Source of the DNA: Natronomonas halophila
GTDB taxonomy: Archaea > Halobacteriota > Halobacteria > Halobacteriales > Haloarculaceae
Length of the DNA stretch: 64,000 nucleotides
Assembly: GCF_013391085.1 (NCBI RefSeq)
Contig: NZ_CP058334.1
Span: forward strand, 496,001 to 560,000
Reading direction: 5' to 3'
The notes under the pieces were generated by a model. The model searched no databases. It was given only the letters and a program-made list of their open reading frames with translations, and had not been told where the DNA came from. A program made the translations under genes and the position numbers. This document shows, one piece after another, positions 32,101-42,032 of the stretch. Every line of letters starts with the position of its first letter. The stretch's first letter is position 1.

Positions 32101-32769
32101 ATGTATATCGTCATCGTCGGTGCTGGTGATATCGGGACGCCACTTATCGAAATGGCGACGGAGGGCGGCAACGAGGTCGTCGTTATCGAAAACGATGCCA
32201 ACCGTGCAGAAAACGCCGCTAGCAGATTCGACTGCCTCGTTCTCAATGACGATGCGACGGTCAAGGACACGCTGGCCGATGCAGGCACCGACCGGGCGGA
32301 TGCGGTCATCTCGACGACGGACCGAGACGCGACCAACATCATGGTCTGTCTGCTCGCTCAGGAGTTCGATGTCCCGCAGGTCGTCTCCGTCGTCCACGAC
32401 CCCGAACATATGAACATCTTCCGGCAAATCGGCGTCCACACGATGCAGAACCCCCAGAGCCTCATTGCCGAATATCTCTTCCGGTCGGTTCAACGGCCCT
32501 CGGTCGTCGACTTCATGCATATCGGCGATGAGGCCGAAGTCTTCGAAATCGTAGTCGAAGAAGACGCCCCTATCGACGGCGAGTCCATCGCTGAGGCGGC
32601 CTCACAGGGGCTGTTGACCGAGGATATGCTCATCGTCGCCATCGAGCGCGAGAGCGAAGAGACGCCGATTACCCCGCGCGGCAGGACTATCGTCCGGGGC
32701 GGCGACCTCGTCACGGTGTATTCCTCCAGCGGCGTCACCGAATCCGTCCTCGAAATTTTCACCGGTTGA
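32101..32769 (+). CDS. trkA: TrkA family potassium uptake regulator
   Basis: A 222-residue protein. The Rossmann TrkA-N domain starts I-V-G-A-G-D-I-G-T-P-L (5-15), with the acidic end of strand 2 at E-N-D-A-N-R. A TrkA-C domain occupies about 140-220. It binds NAD(H)/ATP and gates a TrkH channel, presumably the one encoded two bases downstream. A possible promoter box, GCTTTTCC, lies about 30 bases upstream. Confidence 0.95.
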   Translation: MYIVIVGAGDIGTPLIEMATEGGNEVVVIENDANRAENAASRFDCLVLNDDATVKDTLADAGTDRADAVISTTDRDATNIMVCLLAQEFDVPQVVSVVHDPEHMNIFRQIGVHTMQNPQSLIAEYLFRSVQRPSVVDFMHIGDEAEVFEIVVEEDAPIDGESIAEAASQGLLTEDMLIVAIERESEETPITPRGRTIVRGGDLVTVYSSSGVTESVLEIFTG

Positions 32770-32770
32770 T

Positions 32771-34408
32771 ATGTCGGGGACACGTAGACAGGACCTCGCG
32801 ATTATCGCTCGCGACGTCGGGTCGCTGCTGCTGATACAGGCGCTCGTGATGACCGTCAGCCTCGGCGTCGCCGTCGTCTTCCGGGAATGGTACGCCGCCC
32901 TCGCCTTCCTTGTCTCCGGCGGAATCACCGCCGGCATCGGTGGTCTGACGCGATTGCGGTTCCTCGACGCGCCGGACCCGCTGATGAAACACGGGATGGT
33001 TATCGCCGCCGCAGGCTGGTTTTTCACGGCCGTCTTCGGCTCGCTTCCCTTCCTCCTGACCGCACACCTCACACCCCCGTCGGTCGCCGCCGCGACCGCC
33101 AGCGCCGCCGGCTTCGAAACGTCCAGCCTGCGGTATTTCCGCCATCCGCTCCACGCGCTGTTCGAATCGATGAGCGGCTGGACCGGCAGCGGCCTCACGA
33201 TGGCCGTCCACGAACCGACGCTCCCGCGGGCGATTCAGTGGTGGCGCTCGGTCATCCAGTGGGTCGGCGGCGTCGGCGTCATCGTGCTTACGGTCGCCAT
33301 CCTTTCGCGGCCCGGAAGCGGGAGCTATACGCTTTATAAGAGCGAGACACGGGAGCGACGCATCCATCCAAGCATCGTCTCGACGGTCCGAACCGTGTGG
33401 AAAATCTTCGTCGCCTACACGTTCGTTTCGGTCCTCGCCCTCTTCGTCGCGATTCGACTCAGCGCCTACGGGAGCGGCCTCACTCTCTTCGAGGCCGGAT
33501 GGCAGGCGCTGAACCACGCAATGACCGGCCTCGCGACGGGCGGGTTCAGCGTCACGGACAACTCCATCGGCACCTACAACTCGCCGCTCATCGAGGGCGT
33601 GCTGTTGCCGGTGATGTCCCTCGGAGCCATCGCCTTTCCCATCCATTTCGCCGTCCTCTCCGAGCGGGACCCCCGCGAACTGTTCGCCGACCTCCAGACC
33701 CGGTGGCTGTTCGCCCTGCTCGGTATCGGCGCCGTCGTGCTGTCGGTACAGAACCTGCTTTTCGTCGGGCAGACGGGCCCGCTCGGGAGTACGGCCGCTG
33801 TTCCCGACCTCCTCGCGCCGTTCATCACGACCGCACAGGCCGACGCGATTCGTGACGGCACCTTCCAGTTCATCAGCGCGCTCACCTGTACCGGCTTTCA
33901 GTCCTCACCAATCGGCAACTGGAGTGCCGGCGGCAAACTCCTCATCTCCGGCGCGATGGTCCTCGGCGGCGCCGCCGGGTCGACCGTGGGCGGCATCAAA
34001 ATCATTCGTGCGTACCTCATCGCGAAGGGCATCCGCTGGCAGTTCTCGCAGGTGTTCCTCCCGGACAGTGCCGTTGCGATGGCGAAAATCGGCGACCGGA
34101 AACTCTCCCAAACCCAGATGAACCGTGAGTTCGGCGAGGCCGCCATCGTCGCCGTCCTCTGGTTGGCGCTTCTGGCGGCATCGAGTCTCGTTCTCGTCAA
34201 TCTGGCCGGCGCGGAGTTCAGCTACGCCGACGCCCTCTTCGAAGTCGCGAGCGCACAGGGCAACGTCGGCCTCTCGACCGGTATCGTCGGACCGTCGATG
34301 CACCCGCTTGCCGAGGCGATGTTCGTCCTGAACATGTGGATCGGTCGCCTCGAAATTATCCCCGTGCTCGTGTTCGGGCGGGCGCTCGTCTACGGCCTCC
34401 GGCCCTGA
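32771..34408 (+). CDS. trkH: TrkH family potassium transporter (1)
   Basis: A 545-residue multi-span protein with four pore repeats: F-E-S-M-S-G-W-T-G-S-G (about 135), M-T-G-L-A-T-G-G-F-S (about 250), T-C-T-G-F-Q-S-S (about 375) and A-Q-G-N-V-G-L-S-T-G (about 495). The first filter (W-T-G-S-G) differs from the T-T-T-G of the other two TrkH proteins in the window. It follows trkA with a one-base gap. Its stop abuts the stop of the next, convergent gene with no base between. Confidence 0.95.
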   Translation: MSGTRRQDLAIIARDVGSLLLIQALVMTVSLGVAVVFREWYAALAFLVSGGITAGIGGLTRLRFLDAPDPLMKHGMVIAAAGWFFTAVFGSLPFLLTAHLTPPSVAAATASAAGFETSSLRYFRHPLHALFESMSGWTGSGLTMAVHEPTLPRAIQWWRSVIQWVGGVGVIVLTVAILSRPGSGSYTLYKSETRERRIHPSIVSTVRTVWKIFVAYTFVSVLALFVAIRLSAYGSGLTLFEAGWQALNHAMTGLATGGFSVTDNSIGTYNSPLIEGVLLPVMSLGAIAFPIHFAVLSERDPRELFADLQTRWLFALLGIGAVVLSVQNLLFVGQTGPLGSTAAVPDLLAPFITTAQADAIRDGTFQFISALTCTGFQSSPIGNWSAGGKLLISGAMVLGGAAGSTVGGIKIIRAYLIAKGIRWQFSQVFLPDSAVAMAKIGDRKLSQTQMNREFGEAAIVAVLWLALLAASSLVLVNLAGAEFSYADALFEVASAQGNVGLSTGIVGPSMHPLAEAMFVLNMWIGRLEIIPVLVFGRALVYGLRP

Positions 34409-35941
34409 TTATTCCCGGGTCGTTCCCACGAGCAGGGCCAGGACAGGCACGATTTCAAGCCGCCCGAACCACATCAGCAGGACCATCAGTAGCTTCGAAC
34501 TGTCGGGGAACTCCAGATAGCTCCCGAACGGGCCGAGCGAACCGAAGCCCGGTCCGATGTTCCCGAGGGTCGCAATCGAGGCGCTCAGTGACTCCAGCGC
34601 GGTCAGGTCGTAGCCGACTCGGGACGCGTCCAGCGCGATGAGCACTGTCGCGACGCCGAACATCAGCAGATACAGCACCGTGAACGCGAAGATACCACGG
34701 ACGGCCTCTTCGTCGACGATAGCGCCGCCGAGTCGGACCGGTTCGACCACGTTCGGCCGCGCCGTACTGTACAGTTCACGGCGAATACCCTTGAAGACGA
34801 CCAGCCAGCGGACGACCTTCACGCCACCACCGGTCGACCCGGCGGACCCACCGATGAACATCGCAAAGAGCAGGACCATCTGTGCGTTCGAATCCCACTG
34901 AGCGAAATCGCTCGTCGCGTATCCGGTCGAGTTCAGCAGCGAGACGACCTGAAAGAGCGCCTGTCGAACGGCGTTTTCCGTGACGCCTTGGGTCGCACCG
35001 CCGAGGTCCAGTACCGGGGCCGACCCCGAGAACAGCAGGGCAGCCAGCACAGCGGTGACCGCCGCGATAGCGCCGGCGTACCAGCGGAATTCGACGTTAT
35101 CCGTCATCTCCCGGAAGTCGCCCTGCAGAACGTACCAGAACAGCCCGAAGTTGACGCCGGCGACGAACATGAACGGGATGACGACCCACTGGACGGCCGC
35201 CGAGAAGGCCGCGATGCTGTCGGCCTCCGGGGAGAACCCGCCCGTCGGAAGCGTCGTAAAGCCGTGGGCGAAGGCGTTGTAAAGACCCATGTTCGGCGCC
35301 AGCCCCACGATATTGAGCGCGTACAGCAGGGCGATATAGACGATAGTAAAGCCGAAGTAGACCAGCCACAGCGCCCGCGCCGTCTCGGCGATGCGCGGGG
35401 TGAGCTTCTGCAGTTCCGGCCCCGGGGCCTCCGCTTGCATCAACTGTGCCCCGTTGACGGCCAACTCGGGGAGAATGGCGATCATCAGCACGATGATACC
35501 CATGCCGCCGAGCCATTGAGTCAACTGTCGCCACATCAGAATCGCGTGGGAATGCTGCTCGAAGCCGATGGTACCCATGACGGTCGCTCCGGTCGTCGTG
35601 AATCCGGACATCGACTCGAAGAGGGCGTTCACCGGGTCCGCGAGCGTCGAGGCGGTGCCGTAGCCCGCAAGCAGGTACGGTACCGCGCCGACGATGGCGA
35701 CGGCGAGCCACGAGAGGCTGACGAGCGCGAGCGCCTCCGGGGCCTCGACGTCGGGGTCCGGGTCCAGTTGCTCGAGACTGAGGCCGACGGCGACCGTCAA
35801 CACGATCGAAACGACGAACACCCAGATGTCCTCCCAGTAGATGAGGGAGACGACGAGCGGGACCAGCATCGAGACGGCCAGATACTTGATGACCGTCCCG
35901 ACGAGACTCAGGCTCGTTCGCCAGCGAACACGAAAGGTCAC
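34409..35941 (-). CDS. trkH: TrkH family potassium transporter (2)
   Basis: A 510-residue multi-span protein with filters S-G-F-T-T-T-G-A-T, T-L-P-T-G-G-F-S-P, N-S-T-G-Y-A-T-S-D and L-G-N-I-G-P-G-F-G. The start is GTG at 35941, preceded by GGAGG, and a TTTATTATGG box lies 40-50 bases upstream. It is transcribed in the same direction as the trkH/trkA pair at 36004-38837. It probably uses one of the TrkA proteins encoded nearby. Confidence 0.95.
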   Translation of the reverse strand: MTFRVRWRTSLSLVGTVIKYLAVSMLVPLVVSLIYWEDIWVFVVSIVLTVAVGLSLEQLDPDPDVEAPEALALVSLSWLAVAIVGAVPYLLAGYGTASTLADPVNALFESMSGFTTTGATVMGTIGFEQHSHAILMWRQLTQWLGGMGIIVLMIAILPELAVNGAQLMQAEAPGPELQKLTPRIAETARALWLVYFGFTIVYIALLYALNIVGLAPNMGLYNAFAHGFTTLPTGGFSPEADSIAAFSAAVQWVVIPFMFVAGVNFGLFWYVLQGDFREMTDNVEFRWYAGAIAAVTAVLAALLFSGSAPVLDLGGATQGVTENAVRQALFQVVSLLNSTGYATSDFAQWDSNAQMVLLFAMFIGGSAGSTGGGVKVVRWLVVFKGIRRELYSTARPNVVEPVRLGGAIVDEEAVRGIFAFTVLYLLMFGVATVLIALDASRVGYDLTALESLSASIATLGNIGPGFGSLGPFGSYLEFPDSSKLLMVLLMWFGRLEIVPVLALLVGTTRE

Positions 35942-36003
35942 ACCGAAACGTCCTCCATTGCCGGCATCGTCTCAGGCGGCCATAATAAACGAGGTGGCAT
36001 CGG

Positions 36004-37503
36004 TCAGGACGTCCAGAACGATTTCGTGAACAACACCAGGACGGGGATGATTTCGATGCGGCCAATCCACATCAGCACGATCATCACGAACCGGGTCGAC
36101 CGCGGATAACTGGCGTAGGTGCCGTAGGGGCCGGCGTCGCCGAAGGCCGGCCCGATGTTGAGGAACGTCGAGGCCGCGCCGCCCATCGCCTCGAACTCCG
36201 TGACTGTCCCCGCACGGGCGCCGTCGACGACGATGATGACCGTCAGGAGGAAGAAGATGATGAGGCTCAAAAGCAGGTAGGCGAAGATGTCGCGAATCGT
36301 CTCCTCATCGACGGAGTTCCCACTGACGCGAACCGGGCGCACCGCCTCGGGATGGATGCTGGTGAACAGCACGCGCTTCAGCGATTTGACCGCGACCAAC
36401 CATCGGAGCGATTTGATAGAACACGTCGTCGACCCCGTCATCCCGCCGATGAACATACAGAGGAAGAGGACGTGTTTGGCGGCGGGCGACCAGAGGTCGA
36501 AATCGGTGCTCGCATAGCCCGTCGTCGTCACGATGGAGGCGACGTTGAACAGGGCGTGTCGAAGCGTTCCCTCGGCGCCGTACTCGATGGTGGGGTCGAA
36601 CAGGATGCCCGCGACGACCAGCGCCGTCCCGACCCCGACGACGCCCAGATAGAAGTGGAACTCCTCGTTGCGGAGCAGGCGCATCGGGTCGCCGTTGATG
36701 GCGAAATACAGCAGGACGAAACTCGTCGACCCGACGAGCATGAACGGGATGACCGCCCACTGGATGACCGGCCTGAAGGCCCCGATACTGTCCGGTTCCG
36801 GCGAGAAGCCAGCAGTCGATACCGAGGTGAGGGCGTGGGCGACGGCGTTGTAGAGGCCCATGTTCGGCGCCAGTCCCACGAGATGCAAGCCGTAGTAGAC
36901 GCCGATGGCAAGCAGCGTCAGCGCGCCGTAGAGACCCCACAACAGCTGTGCCGTCTGTGAGATACGCGGGGTAAGCTTGTTGACGTTCTTGGTCTGGGTT
37001 TCGGTCTCCATCAGTTGGGCGCCACCGACGCCGAGTTCCGACAGCACCGCCGTCACGAGAACGAGGATACCGAGGCCGCCCAACCACTGGAGGACCTGCC
37101 GCCACATCAGAATCGACTTCGAATGGAGCGAGAAATCCCGGAGGACGGTCGCCCCCGTCGTCGTCAGCCCGCTCATCGACTCGAACATGGCGTCGACCGG
37201 ATGGGCGAGGATACCCGTCCCCGAGACGTAGAAGGGTATCGCGCCGACGGCAGCCACGAGCAACCAGATAAGCGAGACGGCCAGAAACGCCTCCCGCGGC
37301 CCGAGGTTTCCGGGGTCGCCCGGCAGTTTCCGCAGTGCGGTCCCGGCAACCAGCGTCACGGCGATGGCGGCGAGGAAGGGAACCGACGACTCACCATAAT
37401 AAAGCGCGACGGCAAGCGGGAAACACAGCGGCGCGGCCAGATAGGTGAGGACGCGCCCCGTGAGGTCGAGGCTGGCCCGCCAGTCGACGCGGAGTTTTAT
37501 CAT
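36004..37503 (-). CDS. trkH: TrkH family potassium transporter (3)
   Basis: A 499-residue protein with filters S-G-L-T-T-T-G-A-T, S-V-S-T-A-G-F-S-P, T-T-T-G-Y-A-S-T-D and F-L-N-I-G-P-A-F-G. It is close to TrkH (2) and probably arose by duplication. Its ATG overlaps the stop of the trkA gene at 37500 (ATGA), so the two form one unit. Confidence 0.95.
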   Translation of the reverse strand: MIKLRVDWRASLDLTGRVLTYLAAPLCFPLAVALYYGESSVPFLAAIAVTLVAGTALRKLPGDPGNLGPREAFLAVSLIWLLVAAVGAIPFYVSGTGILAHPVDAMFESMSGLTTTGATVLRDFSLHSKSILMWRQVLQWLGGLGILVLVTAVLSELGVGGAQLMETETQTKNVNKLTPRISQTAQLLWGLYGALTLLAIGVYYGLHLVGLAPNMGLYNAVAHALTSVSTAGFSPEPDSIGAFRPVIQWAVIPFMLVGSTSFVLLYFAINGDPMRLLRNEEFHFYLGVVGVGTALVVAGILFDPTIEYGAEGTLRHALFNVASIVTTTGYASTDFDLWSPAAKHVLFLCMFIGGMTGSTTCSIKSLRWLVAVKSLKRVLFTSIHPEAVRPVRVSGNSVDEETIRDIFAYLLLSLIIFFLLTVIIVVDGARAGTVTEFEAMGGAASTFLNIGPAFGDAGPYGTYASYPRSTRFVMIVLMWIGRIEIIPVLVLFTKSFWTS

Positions 37504-38837
37504 ACCCTCGAGGTCAACTCGTCGACGAACGACGTCTCGACGAAGACGACGATATGGTCGCCCGGTTCGAGCACCGTATCACCGCGCGGAATGATGTTCT
37601 CCCCGTTTCGCGTAATCGCCCCGATGACGATGTCCCCTTCGAGGTCCGCGACCGCTTCCTGTATCGGCCGCCCGACGAGCGCACAGCCATCCGAGAGTTC
37701 GAACTCCAGAACCTCCGCCTGGTCGTTTTCGAGCACAGAGACGTTCTCGGCGACCCCCTCGTGGGTAAAGCGGGTGATCTCCTCGGCGGTGACCTGGCGG
37801 GGGTTGATGGCGACGTCGATACCGATTTCCTCGAACAGCGGGACGTACGACGCGCTGTCGACGATGGCGACAACGCGGTCGGTGCCGAGCCGTTTGGCCA
37901 GCACCGACACGAGCAGGTTCTTCTCGTCGGAATCCAGCGCCGCGACGACGATATCGGCCTCGTCGACGTGCTCGCGGGCCAGAAATTCGGTGTCGGTCGC
38001 GTCGTGTTCCATCACGAGCGTGTTCGGCAACTCCTCGGCGAGATACCGCGCGCGGTCGTGGTCCTGTTCGATGAGACGCGGCTTGAGGCCGCGTTCTTCC
38101 AGCAGGCGGGCCGTGTGATAGCCGATCTCCGATCCGCCGATGATGACGATTTCGTCGGCCTCACCGGGCGTCGTTTTGGGCGCGAGGTCCGAAGCGAACT
38201 CCTGGACGCTGGCCGGGCTCCCGATGACGACCGCGCGGTCGCCCGCCTGAATTTTCGTCGACCCCCGGGGCAGTATCATCTCGCCGTCGCGGAACAGGCC
38301 CGCGAACGTCAGTGACTCGAACCGGTCGGCCTCCGCGACGGTCTGGCCGGCGACGGGACTGTCCTCCATGATCTGGAACTCGGCCATCTGGACCTTCCCG
38401 CCCGCGAAGGGGTCGACGTCGACCGCTGCGGGCAGTCCGACGACCCGGACGATGTTCTCGGCGCTCAGGAGGTCCGAACAGACCATGAAATCGACGCCGA
38501 AGGCCTCCTCGGTCATCTCCCACGTCCGCAGGTACTCGACGCTCTTCGTTCGGGCGATGGTGAACGGGTTCGCCAGCGTCTTGGCCGTCTCGCAGGCGAC
38601 CAGATTCGTCCGGTCGTCGTCCGTGCTCGCGATGACCATATCCGTATCCTCGACGCCGGCCTGTCGGAGCGTCGACAGCGACGTGCCGTCGCCCGCGAGG
38701 GTCATCACGTCGAGTTCGTACTTGAGTTGCTCGGCGCGGTCCGCGTCGATGTCGATGACGACGACATCGTGGGATTCGTCGAGGCTGTCCGCGATGGACG
38801 TTCCGACCTCGCCCGCCCCGATAACAACGACGTGCAT
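37500..38837 (-). CDS. trkA: TrkA, full-length two-domain potassium uptake regulator
   Basis: A 445-residue protein with two TrkA-N Rossmann domains (V-V-I-G-A-G-E-V-G-T at 3-12; I-V-I-I-G-G-S-E-I-G at about 228-237), each followed by a TrkA-C domain. This is the E. coli-type double TrkA. It binds dinucleotides and assembles as a ring on TrkH. It is coupled to trkH (3). Confidence 0.95.
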   Translation of the reverse strand: MHVVVIGAGEVGTSIADSLDESHDVVVIDIDADRAEQLKYELDVMTLAGDGTSLSTLRQAGVEDTDMVIASTDDDRTNLVACETAKTLANPFTIARTKSVEYLRTWEMTEEAFGVDFMVCSDLLSAENIVRVVGLPAAVDVDPFAGGKVQMAEFQIMEDSPVAGQTVAEADRFESLTFAGLFRDGEMILPRGSTKIQAGDRAVVIGSPASVQEFASDLAPKTTPGEADEIVIIGGSEIGYHTARLLEERGLKPRLIEQDHDRARYLAEELPNTLVMEHDATDTEFLAREHVDEADIVVAALDSDEKNLLVSVLAKRLGTDRVVAIVDSASYVPLFEEIGIDVAINPRQVTAEEITRFTHEGVAENVSVLENDQAEVLEFELSDGCALVGRPIQEAVADLEGDIVIGAITRNGENIIPRGDTVLEPGDHIVVFVETSFVDELTSRV

Positions 38838-38929
38838 ACCACCTACGAGTTGGGCCGACGGTAAGTCGGTTACTATCGATTTGGGACGCTCCCACTCGTC
38901 GTGCGGACGGTCAGGCGGATTACGGAGCC

Positions 38930-38938
38930 AAAAAAGAA
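38930..38938 (-). terminator. T-rich terminator after secY
   Basis: On the minus strand TTCTTTTTT lies 14-22 bases after the secY stop. A short poly-T tract is the archaeal termination signal and would end the S10-spc operon transcript here. Confidence 0.6.
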
Positions 38939-38951
38939 CGCGACGAATCGG

Positions 38952-40436
38952 TTACTCGTTGCCGAACATCTGCCGCATCATCGGGTGCATCTCCATCATC
39001 TGCTCTTCGGCAATCTCCTCGTAGAGCTTGTAGGTGATGGAGACGGTCAGCAGGAGGCCGGTCCCGGTGACCTGCCCGATAGTACCGAGCATGTTCGCCA
39101 TGACGGCGAGCAGCCCGACCAGCGCACCGCCGATGACGGTGACCTGCGGGATGTAGCGTTCGAGCACCTTCTCGGTGACGCCGGGCGACTGCCGGAAGCC
39201 GGGGATCTGCATCCCGGAGTTCTGGATCTGCTTGGCGGTCGCACGCGGGCCCATGCCCGTCGTTTCGACCCAGAAGATGGCGAACACCGCGCCGCCGACC
39301 AGCATGAACGTCAGGTCGACGCCGACCCGGATCATGATCTGCCACGGCTCCGCGGATGTCTGGCCGAGCCACCACATCCAGTCTTCCGGCGAGTAGATGG
39401 GCGCGATGTAGTAGAACAGCCCACCGGTCGGTTCCGCGAACCCACCGCCTTCGGGGCTGGTGTAGTCACCGAGCCACAGCGGCATGCCGGTCCACTGGGC
39501 GTTGAGGATGCGGCCCAGGAACTGAATGTTAGCCTGCAGCGCCCGGACGAGGATCATCGGCAGGACGCTGGCGTAGATGAGTTTCACCGGGAACCGTCCC
39601 CGGGCGCCCTTCACGCGGGCGTGGCTGAGGGGAATCTCGACCCGGACGGATTCGGCGTAGACGACCACGACGAAGATGAGTACCGTCGTAATCAGCGCCA
39701 GCAGTTCACCGGGGCCGATGAAGAGGTCGACCAGACCGGACTGCGTCAGCGGCGAGCCCATTTGGACCTCGCCGGTGAGGATACCCCACCAGCGGGGGAA
39801 GAAGCCGACGTAGCCGGCATCGATTCCCTGCCAGGCGATGAACCCACCGATGAGCCGCTGGCTGATACCTGCGATAATGAACAGGCCGATACCGGAGCCG
39901 ACGCCCCATTTCGAGACGACCTCGTCCATGTACAGGATGAGCATCCCGCCGACGAAGATCTGGGCGAACATGATCCAGCCCAGCGCCGTCGACGAGATGC
40001 CGAGCGAACTGGCGATCTGTGGGCTCGGCTGAAGGAAGCCGGCGAACACCATCGGCAGGGCCGTCAGCGCCGTCATGATGATGACGAGCAGCTTCTGGAG
40101 GCCCTGGTATAGCGCCTGGTCCCGCGGGTTCTCCTCGGTGTCTAACCCGAGCAGGTCCGCACCGCCGAGCAGTTGCAGCACGATGGACGCCGTGACGATG
40201 GGACCGATACCGACCTGCAGTATCGAGCCCTGTGACCCGGCGAGGATCGTTCGGAACTGCCCGAAGATGTCGGAGTTCTGTCCGAGCCCGTAAATCCCGA
40301 CGTTCGTCAGGAAGAAATACAGCACCAGAATGCCCGCTGTCCAGCCGAGCTTGCGCTTGAACGGGACGTGACCCGTCGGGCGCTTGACGGCGGGCAAGCG
40401 CGTGAGTATCGGTTCGGCGGCCTCCTTCCAGCTCAT
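38952..40436 (-). CDS. secY: preprotein translocase subunit SecY
   Basis: A 494-residue protein with ten predicted spans. The plug region L-G-Q-N-S-D-I-F is near 50-57, L-L-G-G-A-D-L-L near 90, and the fourth cytoplasmic loop has S-H-A-R-V-K-G-A-R-G-R-F-P. It forms the pore of the Sec translocon. The start overlaps the L15 stop (TAATG). It is the last gene of the ribosomal protein operon. Confidence 0.97.
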   Translation of the reverse strand: MSWKEAAEPILTRLPAVKRPTGHVPFKRKLGWTAGILVLYFFLTNVGIYGLGQNSDIFGQFRTILAGSQGSILQVGIGPIVTASIVLQLLGGADLLGLDTEENPRDQALYQGLQKLLVIIMTALTALPMVFAGFLQPSPQIASSLGISSTALGWIMFAQIFVGGMLILYMDEVVSKWGVGSGIGLFIIAGISQRLIGGFIAWQGIDAGYVGFFPRWWGILTGEVQMGSPLTQSGLVDLFIGPGELLALITTVLIFVVVVYAESVRVEIPLSHARVKGARGRFPVKLIYASVLPMILVRALQANIQFLGRILNAQWTGMPLWLGDYTSPEGGGFAEPTGGLFYYIAPIYSPEDWMWWLGQTSAEPWQIMIRVGVDLTFMLVGGAVFAIFWVETTGMGPRATAKQIQNSGMQIPGFRQSPGVTEKVLERYIPQVTVIGGALVGLLAVMANMLGTIGQVTGTGLLLTVSITYKLYEEIAEEQMMEMHPMMRQMFGNE

Positions 40437-40936
40437 TACGCTTCCTCGTTATCCTCTTCGGATGTGTCTTTTTCGGCTTCCTCGGCGAGTTCCTCACCGC
40501 GCTCGGAGAGGACGGCCTCGCCGCCGGCGTCTTCGAGGGCCTCGGCGGCGTCCTCGGAGAAGGCGTCGGCGACGACTTCCAGGCTGTTGTAGACCTGACC
40601 GCCACCGAGCACCTTCACGACGTCGGCGTCGTGGCCGTTCTCGACGACGTCTCGGGCGTCGACGGTGTAGCCGTCGCCGGACTCCTCGGCGACGTCGTCG
40701 GCGGCGAGAACCGCGATGTCCTCGTCGAGTTCGCGGATGTTGATGGTCTCGACGTCCCGTCGCGTCTTCTGGGGACGCTTGAAACCGGATTTGCCGAGCG
40801 GTTCGTAGTTGTGCTGTTCGTGCTTGTCACGGCCCGCACGGCCGCGCCCGCCACGGTGGCCGGCGCCACGACGGTTCTTGTGGGAACCGCCGCCGTGGGT
40901 TCGGGAACCGCGCTGTCGTCCTTTCTTGGAAGTCAT
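40436..40936 (-). CDS. rpl15: 50S ribosomal protein L15
   Basis: A 166-residue protein from the ATG at 40936. The basic Gly/Arg/His N-terminus (R-G-S-R-T-H-G-G-G-S-H-K-N-R-R-G) is typical of archaeal L15. The C-terminal 60 residues are acidic, a halophile extension. It overlaps L30 (TAATG) and secY. Confidence 0.95.
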   Translation of the reverse strand: MTSKKGRQRGSRTHGGGSHKNRRGAGHRGGRGRAGRDKHEQHNYEPLGKSGFKRPQKTRRDVETINIRELDEDIAVLAADDVAEESGDGYTVDARDVVENGHDADVVKVLGGGQVYNSLEVVADAFSEDAAEALEDAGGEAVLSERGEELAEEAEKDTSEEDNEEA

Positions 40937-41403
40937 TATCGCATCGCCTCCAGGAGTGCGTCGATTTCCTCGGTGGAGTGGGGGCCGAGCTGGCCGCCCT
41001 CCTTGGTCGGGTGTTTGACGCCCTCGTGGCCGCCGCGGGGCGGGTGCAGACGGAGCGTCGGTGAGAGACCCTGCTCTTGGAGCTTCGTCTCCTCGTCGAG
41101 GAGCGCTTCCGCGAGCGCGGCGACGTCCTCGTAGTCGGTGTTCTCCGAAACCCACTCGTCGTCGATGTCGGCCTCGCCCTCCGCGGGTTCGCCGCGGAGT
41201 TCGATGAGCCGCTCGACGGTCTCCTGGGAGGGCTCGCCGTGAGCCACCCAGTCGTTGACCTTCGTCACCATGCCGTGGTAGGTGTCCGTATCGGGGACGA
41301 GCGTCGCGTGGTTGACACGGTGGAGGTTCAGCATCGAGAGGGTGTCCGCGACCTTCTCGCTTTGGTTGACTTCACCGCGGAGCTGAACGACTGCTTTCAT
41401 CAT
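40936..41403 (-). CDS. rpl30: 50S ribosomal protein L30
   Basis: A 155-residue protein. V-V-Q-L-R-G near the start and [12 protein letters not shown] identify the L30 fold. The archaeal C-terminal extension ends R-L-H-P-P-R-G-G. Two adjacent ATGs (41403 and 41400) are possible; the first overlaps the S5 stop. Confidence 0.95.
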   Translation of the reverse strand: MMKAVVQLRGEVNQSEKVADTLSMLNLHRVNHATLVPDTDTYHGMVTKVNDWVAHGEPSQETVERLIELRGEPAEGEADIDDEWVSENTDYEDVAALAEALLDEETKLQEQGLSPTLRLHPPRGGHEGVKHPTKEGGQLGPHSTEEIDALLEAMR

Positions 41404-42032
41404 TCGATCACCTCACGCTTTTCGAGCGTGCGCTCGGGAATCCGCGCCTCGGCCGTCGCGCGCAGGGCGTTGAACGTCGCCTTCGCGAAGTTGACCGTGG
41501 TGCGGGTGTTCCCGCTGGAGCGCGTCCAGATGTCCTCGATACCTGCGAGTTCGAGGACCTTCCGGGACGTTTCACCGCCCGCGAGACCGAGGCCTCGCGG
41601 GGCGGGTTGGAGCTCTACCTCGACGGAACCGGCCTTGCCCTCGGTGCGCAGCGCGACCGTGTGCGGACGGCCACAGCCACACTCCCAGGACCCACAGCCG
41701 CGGGAGACGTCGACGATGTTCAGCTTGGCCACGTTGATGGCCTTCTGAATCGCACCGCCGACCTGGTCGTCCCGCCCCTGCGCGTAGCCGACGAAGCCGT
41801 CGCGGTTACCGACCGCGACGACACACCGGAACTTCACGCGGCGGCCGGAGTCGGTCATCCGCTGGACCATGTTGATGTCCAGGACCTCGTCTTCCAGCCC
41901 CGGGAGGAGCTGGTCGACGATTTCCGGTTCCTTCAGCGGGAGGCCCGACTGCAGGGCGTCCCGCATCGAGGAGATCTCACCCTCTGCTACTTTTCGTCCG
42001 AGCCGCGTACGCGGCTCCCATCCGTTACTCAT
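41400..42032 (-). CDS. rps5: 30S ribosomal protein S5
   Basis: A 210-residue protein with the S5 double-stranded-RNA-binding domain ([17 protein letters not shown]) and the ribosomal fold-2 domain containing P-R-G-L-G-L-A-G-G. An archaeal C-x-C pair (W-E-C-G-C-G) lies between. It overlaps L18 and L30. Confidence 0.96.
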   Translation of the reverse strand: MSNGWEPRTRLGRKVAEGEISSMRDALQSGLPLKEPEIVDQLLPGLEDEVLDINMVQRMTDSGRRVKFRCVVAVGNRDGFVGYAQGRDDQVGGAIQKAINVAKLNIVDVSRGCGSWECGCGRPHTVALRTEGKAGSVEVELQPAPRGLGLAGGETSRKVLELAGIEDIWTRSSGNTRTTVNFAKATFNALRATAEARIPERTLEKREVIE

